Shown here: positions 56,921-64,000 of the stretch, piece after piece
Layout: every line of letters begins with the position of its first letter
Numbering within the stretch: position 1 is the first letter of the stretch
Assembly: GCF_030272615.1 (NCBI RefSeq)
Contig: NW_026728903.1
Coordinates: forward strand, 1 to 64,000
Length of the DNA stretch: 64,000 nucleotides
Reading direction: 5' to 3'
From: Cryptomeria japonica
Taxonomy: Eukaryota > Streptophyta > Pinopsida > Cupressales > Cupressaceae
The notes under the pieces: model-generated
What the model was told of the DNA's origin: nothing
The model's database searches: none
Seen by the model: only the letters and a program-made list of their open reading frames with translations
Position numbers and translations under genes: made by a program

Positions 56921-57862
56921 TAGCGCGTACGCGTTGCTTACACTATACATACCCCGTATGCGCTCTTTAAACCATAAGTACCCTGTACATGCTTTTGATT
57001 GTTTAGGCTTGGAAATAGGCCTAGATGACAAAGCTATGGATTGGAAGTTTTATTTCCCTCCATTTCTCTCATTTTTGACGTGTTTTATTTTATCAACTTG
57101 GTTTATTGACTTTGTCATCATCAGGTTTACACTGCGTAAAGTGGGTACTTCTAAAATTGTCACAATATTTTCACCCATCTTCTGAGCTTTCTAACCATAT
57201 AATTTGTTTTCAATTTGAACAACAATAACATATTATTATTGAATTTCTTTTACTAGTGTCTCCATAGTTCTCACAGACATAGGTGCACCATTTTTTGAAT
57301 AACTTTTGATATGCGTATCCAAATTTTTTAAAAATTATATATTATTGTAGTGCACTTGATTCTTTACAATTTTAAAAAAAAATTGTATTTTCGATTTTTT
57401 TAGTGCAACTTATGCTTCGTGCACGAACAGGTACCGAATTTTCAGGATGTTCTCGATTGGAAAAATCATAAAAAAATAAATACTCAACACAAAATTACAA
57501 AAAATACACATCTTCTAGTGCTCACTCTTAAATATCTTTCTACCAAAGGATTTGTCAAAATACTAAATCTAACTATGACTTTTTTGATGCGCACGTCAGA
57601 CACTATGTTATGTTTTTCAGAAAAAAATAGGGTCAGTTTTTCGTGCGTGAAGGATTTGACCCCCTTAATCTTATCCAATTTTGAAAAAGTTTAGTATTTT
57701 GGAAACTAGATTCAGAGTACTACAATATTTGTTCTTTGATTATCTTCATATCTTGATTGGATGACTTTCAAATTTTGCCTCTAAGTTCAAGTTCACTTGA
57801 TTTTAGAAAAAAAGTGTCCACTTATACCCCTCTTTTTGACCACCATCTTTGTGCACTTACCC

Positions 57863-58272
57863 AAATTGTAAATTAATTTGACTTAACTTGGGGTCTTAAT
57901 TTGACTTAATTTGACTAATTTTCAACTTAATTATTGTATATGCAAACATATGTAATTGTAAATTAGACATATATTAAAATTTAAAATTAAATTTATAGTT
58001 GTTTAAATTTCTTTTGTACATAGATCTCTAGAAATTTATCTTAAATTTGTCTTTAAATCAAGAAAATTTTAACTCAAGTATGCATTTATGACGTTTAAAT
58101 TTCTTTAAAATGTATATATCTAATTTATTTAATTTACATGTTTTTAAATATGTTTAAAATGATTTAAATATATGTATACATTTTTAATTATTGTTTAATG
58201 TGTAGTTACATACATGCACATGTGCAGATATATATATATATATATATAGCTCTACATTATACACTGAACATC
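57863..58272. other. AT-rich spacer
   Basis: About 410 bp of A/T-rich sequence with a TA microsatellite at 58232-58248 (possible TATA source) just before the next gene. Nothing else seen. Confidence 0.5.
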
Positions 58273-60543
58273 ATGTCTGATGATCCTAGATCACATAACA
58301 TGAATGCTTCTGAGCCTAGTGTTCATCCTCATGGGAGTGAGCAGATGTCACATAGGTCTGCAACAACTCCATAGGAGAGACAACAATTCTACAATCAGAC
58401 TGCTAAGGCACTCCAACGTGCCTGAGATCATTTAAATATCACTTTGGAAAACATGCATGATCACATAAATAAACAAAGGGGTGAGACTATTAGACATGAG
58501 CTAGTTCATATGATTGACCTCGTGGACAATAATAATACATATGACAAGGTCAACACAAAGGAATTCTATAGATCCCTTTCACGCAGTGAATGATAGGGTT
58601 TCCACAGCTGATGTGAAAACCATGTTTCCTCATTATCAAGCCTTTGGTGGGGTGAAAGGCTATATGCCTACTAGGTGAATAGATGCACTAGTAGCACCAT
58701 TTATCTATCCTGGATGGTTAGCCACTCATCATAGGTGGCTCCAAAAGGATGAGTTGCCCCTTTATTTCTGTAAACAATTGTTTGCAAAGTTTAATTTGTT
58801 GGATGATGTTGATTACACCGATTTTCCAAAACATGTTGGGCAAGGGAAGGGAAAATTTTCAGATAAGTTTATACGACCAGGTGCACCCCCACCCATTAAT
58901 AAATGGGAATTGATTGCTCCAAATCTTGTGGTTATTCCCAAGAGTGTGGACCTAGCACATGTTGCAGATAGTGTGCCAAATGACACTCGACAATCCATAT
59001 TTTTCAATATTGCTACTATAGCCACACAGGTGGATGAGATGGCACTAGATTGGGTGGGTAGATATTTGTTTCACTCTCATACTAGCATTCATGATGCATT
59101 AGCAAGTGATGATCCATATGTTCGAGTAGACATACCATCACTGATGGATGTTGCATGCATGCATGACATAGATCCTTTACGACAGATGAGTGGATGCTTA
59201 TCAAGTGATCTCTTGGATGCATATCAGGGCATTGCTATGGATCATGGGATCCCACTACAAGATGCCCCATCATTTGTTAGGCATGCACATGGTAGATTGG
59301 GTGCATCTAGTCGTGGTTGTGAGGATACAGATTATCAGCCTACTTCTACTGCACATCCTACTGTCTCGCCCCAACATACATCAGTTGCTCAAGATACACC
59401 TCCTCCTATTTATACATCAGTTGATCAAGCCACAGTACTTGATACTAGATTTTTGGGGATGTTCACTACCATTCTTATGGAGGTAGATAGTGAGGGGGAT
59501 CATGTTGTAGTGGGATCCTTGCATGATTCTAACATCAGCAGGATTGGATGAGCCTTACATGCTACAAGAGAGGTATGAATTATATAATATATAATTTACT
59601 AATTTTAATTTAGATATTTTATATAGCTACTTGATTGTACACATGAACTGCATAGATTAAATTAATTATATATATATTGGATTGTATTTTTTGAACTATA
59701 TAGGGTATCATGTTAGGGTCGATGTATGGAGATTTGGATGCTACCACTGATCTAGTTGTTCATTAGGAGACAGGTATATATAAAGTTTAAATTTTTTTGT
59801 TTTTTGTTTTTAAGTTCTATTTAGATGGATATCTAGGTGTTGATTAAATAATTTCTTGAGAGATATAAATTATATATATATATATATATCCAATAAAATA
59901 TGTGCATTGTCTAGGATGAGCAAGCTTTGTGCAGGATGAGTCATTCATCCTACAAATGTTCTAGAGTCCAGCATGCACGCGATGGAGGTGTTAGAGACCC
60001 CGAAGTATGTTTATCTACAACCTCGTGTACATGTAGATGTTCAAGTAGATTATATTTAAATAATAATAAATGTTTAAATAATGTACATGTTCATGTTCAT
60101 GTGTAATTTATATTGCAAGCACAGGGGGCAATGTTTGAGGATTTGCACATTGCCACCGACCTTGTTCATGATGAGACACAAGTACATAAATTATAACTTT
60201 AAATTAATTGAATCTTAAATATTTAAGTTCTATTTTTAAAGGGTTAGTTTACAAGTTATGAATATATGTGTACACATGTATATCTAACAAAATTTCAACA
60301 TTGTAGGATGCACCACTATCACGCAAGTTGAGCTCCTCATCACATAGACGTCCTAGAATTTTGCATGCACATGGTGGTGATGTAAGAGACTCTTCACAAG
60401 TATGTTTTTCTATGTACAAATGCTCATGATCTATGTTACTTGAATTATTTTACTTTAGTACATTCAAATTTAATGTTTAATGTATGGTTTTATGCGTGCA
60501 TACTCTATTGCAGAAGCATGGATCAGGACATGCTTCAAGATAG
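58273..60543 (+). pseudogene. Unknown multi-exon gene with duplicated exon pair
   Basis: The start ATG at 58273 gives MSDDPRSHNMNASEPSVHPHG, with stops in the first 100 codons, then a long open stretch (58680-59551) with WLATHHRWLQKDELPLYF, CKQLFAKFNLLDDVDY, KWELIAPNLVVIPKSVD and MDVACMHDIDPLRQMSG. Short exons with AG/GT borders follow: 59704-59773, 59915-60004, 60125-60181, 60307-60399 and 60514-60543. The first two are duplicated in the next two (GDLDATTDLV / EDLHIATDLV; SHSSYKCSRVQHARDGGVRD / SSSSHRRPRILHAHGGDVRD). The block ELPLYFCKQLF resembles EVPLYFLRKIY of the gene at 51.4-53.8 kb, so the two may be distant relatives. The family is not recognised. It is probably a decayed transposon-borne or host-derived gene. 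Confidence 0.5.
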
Positions 60544-61039
60544 GGCCCCGAGTGACCCATTATTTATATATATGTGTGTGCATGTGCACACATTTTATAG
60601 ACATTTCATATATATTTGTACAAGTTTACTAGACATTTCATACATGTGTATTGTATACATTTCATATACGTATGTGTACTAGATATTTATTTTCCATATT
60701 TCATGTGTGTCTGTGTGTGTATGTGTTAGATAGATGTACACTTCATAGACATATATGTGTATGTGCTAGATAGATCTACATTTCATACCACTTTGCAAGT
60801 TTCTATATCGATATATTACGTTTTTGAAAGTTAAGTGTTTAAATGATAGAATCTCTAAGTCATTTGAATTTAGTTAAGTGCTCTAGTTAATTGTACATGT
60901 GTATGTGAAAGTTAAGTGTTTATGTCTATTTTAACTTTGTTCATTGTTAAACAAATTTAGTTGTTAAAATTTAATTTAGTTATTCATTTTAGTTAAGTGT
61001 TTATGTACATGTTTAATGAACTTACTTTACAAATTTAAT
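60544..61039. other. Spacer with ACATTTCATA-type repeats
   Basis: Repeated words TAGACATTTCATA and TGTGTATGTG between 60590 and 60790, and a weak GTTAAGTGTTTA repeat to 61015. No gene. Confidence 0.5.
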
Positions 61040-62135
61040 ATACCCTTAAATATCCCCGTAAATCCCCTTAAGACCACTTAGAACACCTTGAGACAACATA
61101 ATTAGATGAATCCAAATAACATAATTAAATGAAACAATATATGTGTAAATATAAATGAAATGACTATACATAGATGAATAAAATGAATCCATGCATGTGT
61201 AAAAATATAAAAGAATCAATCCCCTTAAATATCCCCTTAAATCCCCTTAAGACCACTTAAAACACCTTAGGACAACATAATTAGATGAATCCAAACAACA
61301 TAATTAAATGAAACAATATATGTTTAAATATAAATGAAATGAATTTACATAGATGAATTAAAAAAATCCATGCATGTTTAAAAATATAAAAGAATCAATC
61401 CCCTTAAATATCCCCTTAAATCCCCTTAAGACCACTTAGAACACCTTAGGACAACATAATTAGATGAATCCAAAAAAAGTAATTAAATGAAATAATATAT
61501 GTTTAAATATAAATAAAATTAATATGCATAGATGAATAAAATGAATCCATGCATGTGTAAAAATATAAAAGAATCAATGACGCAAATATCTCCTTCAATG
61601 CCCTTAAGACCACTTGAAACACCTTAGGTCAACATAATTAGATGAATCCAAAAAACCTAATTAAATGAACCAATATATGGGTAAATATAAATGAAATGAA
61701 TGTACATAGATGAATAAAATGAATCCATGCATGTGTAAAAATATAAAAGAATCAATGACGTAAATATCCCCTTAAAAGCCCTTAAGGCCACTTTAAAAAG
61801 CTTAGGTCAACATAATTAGATGAATCCAAAAAACCTAATTAAATGAAACAATATATGTGTAAATATAAATGAAATGAATGTACATAGATGAATAAAACAA
61901 ATCCCCTTAAATGCCCTTAAGACCACTTAAAACACCTTAGGTCAACATAATTAGATGAATCCAAACAACCTAATTAAATGAAATAATATATGTGTAAATA
62001 TAAATGAAATGAATGTACATAGATGAATAGAATGAATCCATGCATGTGTAAAAATATAAAAGAATCAATGACACAAATATCCCCTTAAATTCCCTTAAGA
62101 CCACTTAAAATACCTTAAGACAACATAATTAGTTG
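61040..62135. repeat. 180-bp tandem repeat, about 6 units
   Basis: The landmark RACAACATAATTAGATG (GTCAACATAATT in some units) occurs near 61092, 61272, 61452, 61632, 61807, 61942 and 62121, so the period is 175-180 bp with one shorter unit (135 bp). Each unit contains CCCCTTAAATCCCCTTAAGACCACTT-like words (written here in two parts: CCCCTTAAAT and CCCTTAAGACCACTT) related to the 138-bp satellite at 25 kb. Confidence 0.85.
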
Positions 62136-62535
62136 CTCAATTTAGTGAAACTATATATACATGCATAACTATATATACAACATAATTAAATGAAACTATA
62201 AATATGTAAATCAAAATTAAATGAATACATAGGCCAATAAAACATGTAAAATCAACGTATAAAATGTAAAATAAATGCATCAACAAAACTAAATTTCCAC
62301 AAGTTATCCAAATTGCTACACATGTATAGAAATATCTAAATATATATATGAGTTTATCAAAATACTTGACCTATCTAATAGATTTTACTTGTTCAAACAT
62401 GACAAGTGAACTTAAAGCTCGTGGTACATATAATCTGGATCCTCCCTGTCTTTTATAATTTCTAAATTTTTTTCATGATGTTCAATAGGCAACCTCCACT
62501 TTTGGTTGCCACGTCCTCTTTTTGGCAATGTCTCC
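62136..62535. other. Spacer before LTR W
   Basis: AT-rich, with tail-off similarity to the 180-bp repeat up to about 62280; no gene seen. Confidence 0.45.
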
Positions 62536-63300
62536 TGTAGACACCCAAAATTGTCCAATCTAATTAAATAAATATTTTATTTATTTAATTATCTAAGCTT
62601 AATTCTTCTATTAATTAAATAAATCTTTATTTATTTAATTAATTCATTTATCCTCTTCTACCCTTATTTCTCATTTAAATAAATACATTTATTTATTTAA
62701 ATTATCCTTTTTCCTAAATTAAATAAATATCTTATTTATTTAATTGATCCCACTTCTTCTATTAATTATATAAATCTTTATTTATTTAATTAATTCATTA
62801 ACCTTTTCTACCCATGACACATGTCATTCATCTTTTAATTCATGCACTACCTACCCCTTTCATTATTTAATTATTTCTTTTACCTACCCTCTAATCATAG
62901 CCGACCTCCTTTTACACCTCTCAATCTTATCCCTCCATTTCATATTGTGTCTTCTATATAAGGAGATACTTCCTTCATTATCAAACCCTAATGAATTTTA
63001 TGCACTTAACTACACTACGATCCTACTTGCAACCACATTTCGTTCTTTGTTGAGCTCTTGTGCACATAAAATCTAAGAGCAAATATATCAAACAAGATCA
63101 ATGGAGATAGGAAGAATGGAGATCCAAACCCTATTAGACATGTGATGGTATAATCTTTGTGATTTCATTTGATTTGCATTGTCTTAGGTAATCTTCATAT
63201 GTTATGGTGGATCTTTGTTGTTGTTAGGCTAGGGTTTTGTGGTTAAATTCATTTAGCCTTTCAATATCGTTATTGTTGTTATCCATTTTCACCATATACA
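62536..63300 (+). repeat. 5' LTR of retrotransposon W (765 bp)
   Basis: TGTAGACACCCAAAATTG at 62536 to CCATATACA at 63300, followed by a PBS. CTATATAAGG at 62953-62962 is the likely TATA box. The 5' third contains five or so AATTAAATAAAT / TTTATTTATTTAATT palindromic blocks (62560-62800). The rest of the element lies past the window end. Confidence 0.8.
62953..62961 (+). promoter_or_regulatory. TATA box in LTR W
   Basis: CTATATAAG in mid-LTR, in the same orientation as the PBS. Confidence 0.6.
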
Positions 63301-63303
63301 TTT

Positions 63304-63321
63304 TGGCACGCCCGGTGGGAC
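63304..63321 (+). other. Primer binding site of element W
   Basis: TGGCACGCCCGGTGGGAC three bases after the LTR end, starting TGG as required for pairing with the tRNA CCA end; a type seen in plant Gypsy elements. The tRNA is not assigned here. Confidence 0.72.
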
Positions 63322-64000
63322 TCTTGTCCCTTTTTGCATTTAACATCCTTGTTGCAGATTCTGTATTTTGAAGTTGCAGATCTAACGTTTTCAACAGCAT
63401 TTAGATATTTTCGCGTCTGTGTACTTTCGGATCGCGTTTTTGATTTTCTGGCATGTCTGCGACATCTAGAATCGCGTCTGTGTTATTGGCAGTATTTTAT
63501 TTTTGCAGGTTCCAAAAATCGCATTTACGTTCCTCAATTGCGTCTACAATGTTTTCATCCACGTTTGTGTCCAGAGGTCGCGTCTGCGTTCTGGAGCCAC
63601 GTCTGTGTCTCACAGAACTGCATTTGCGTCACGAATTTGTGTCTGTGTCGAGGGTAATCACGTCTATGTGCACCAATTTCAAATTTTGAGTTATTGATTT
63701 AGTCTTGGGTTTTTGCATTTAGGGTTTTAGATTTGGTTTATTTTGAGCTAACATTTTCAGATCTAACGAAATTGGTGCATCTTGTCTTAAAAGCAAAATC
63801 GTTTGGTTGAAGGCCCCTATTTTCACAAAGACTTTTGGATTTAAAATTTACCTAACTTGTGTGCTTGTAGGAAGGGGTGATTATTTCAAACAATCCAAAC
63901 TACTAACAACTCTTTGTTGCAGGTCCTTGGCAAGGGTTTTTGGATTTATATTGTGTGCCTTGTTTTCATAGACTAGCAAACACTTCAATTGGTGCACTAA
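63322..64000 (+). mobile_element. Leader of element W (cut by window end)
   Basis: Non-coding so far. 63410-63665 contains about ten variants of CGCGTCTGYGT / CACGTCTGTGT in the plus strand. Overlapping ORFs in all three plus frames (63334-63697) follow from this repeat and are not genes. Confidence 0.6.

Larger units (their letters stand above)
50833..57862. mobile_element. Candidate DNA transposon with terminal inverted repeats (7.0 kb)
   Basis: GTGCACAAAGATGGTGGTCA at 50839-50858 is perfectly inverted at 57837-57856. Outer bases GGGYRW and inner words (GTGGACAC) also match in inverted orientation. Subterminal regions at both ends (50900-51100; 56920-56990) carry repeated words such as GCGCGTACGYG and GTACACGCTGC, as seen in plant DNA transposons. 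A target-site duplication is not clear (AAAT on both sides at best). The superfamily is unresolved and no transposase is visible. It carries a multi-exon gene and GA-rich tracts. Confidence 0.6.

Noticed and set aside
63334-63697. Cys/Arg/Leu-rich ORFs in three plus frames
   Set aside because: Caused by the CGCGTCTGTGT repeat in a retrotransposon leader.

Overview
The window is nuclear DNA of a seed plant, most likely a conifer. That is an inference from long nested LTR retrotransposons, very large AT-rich spacers, degraded LINE and mobile-domain genes, and only one intact host-type gene in 64 kb. No species-diagnostic gene is present. There are no operons, bacterial genes, CRISPR arrays or clear RNA genes.

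Layout. (1) 1-6609: an LTR element read on the minus strand (called A here), with a PBS matching initiator tRNA-Met, a coiled-coil/zinc-knuckle gag and a degraded unknown ORF of about 1,060 codons, but no reverse transcriptase or integrase. It sits inside a Copia element (B, 6610-9170, minus) of which only gag, part of the protease, the PBS and the 5' LTR are in the window. (2) 9681-12803: a plant-mobile-domain-like pseudogene, apparently split by a LINE reverse-transcriptase fragment. (3) 12821-20278: AT-rich spacer around the one gene that looks functional, a two-exon BAHD acyltransferase (16241-17619) with a TATA box and tandem promoter repeats. (4) 20279-24060: one LTR plus PBS (element Z) followed by non-coding leader-like DNA. 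(5) 24060-26765: microsatellite, a long palindrome, a 138-bp satellite whose monomer is itself a hairpin, and a 750-bp inverted repeat.

(6) 26789-50689: a three-level nest resolved by target-site duplications. X1 (37082-44899, plus, TSD ACTAC) lies in the gag of X2 (32273-48014, minus, TSD GTATC), which lies in the polyprotein gene of Y (26789-50689, minus, TSD AATGC). All three carry gag and retropepsin-like sequence but no recognisable RT, RNase H or integrase. Y also encodes a G-patch-like segment. X and Y share the same polypurine tract and nearly the same PBS. (7) 50833-57862: a 7.0-kb segment bounded by inverted repeats (20 bp perfect), with subterminal repeats, a multi-exon unknown gene and about 0.9 kb of GA-rich purine tract. 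(8) 58273-60543: a second multi-exon unknown gene with a duplicated exon pair. (9) 61040-62135: a 180-bp tandem repeat. (10) 62536 to the end: the 5' LTR, PBS and leader of another LTR element (W).

Apart from the BAHD enzyme, the coding content is mobile-element or captured sequence. The least explained items are the unknown ORF of A, the RT-less gag/retropepsin/G-patch family X-Y, the two multi-exon genes at 51-60 kb, the hairpin satellite and the coding-like inverted repeat at 26 kb.
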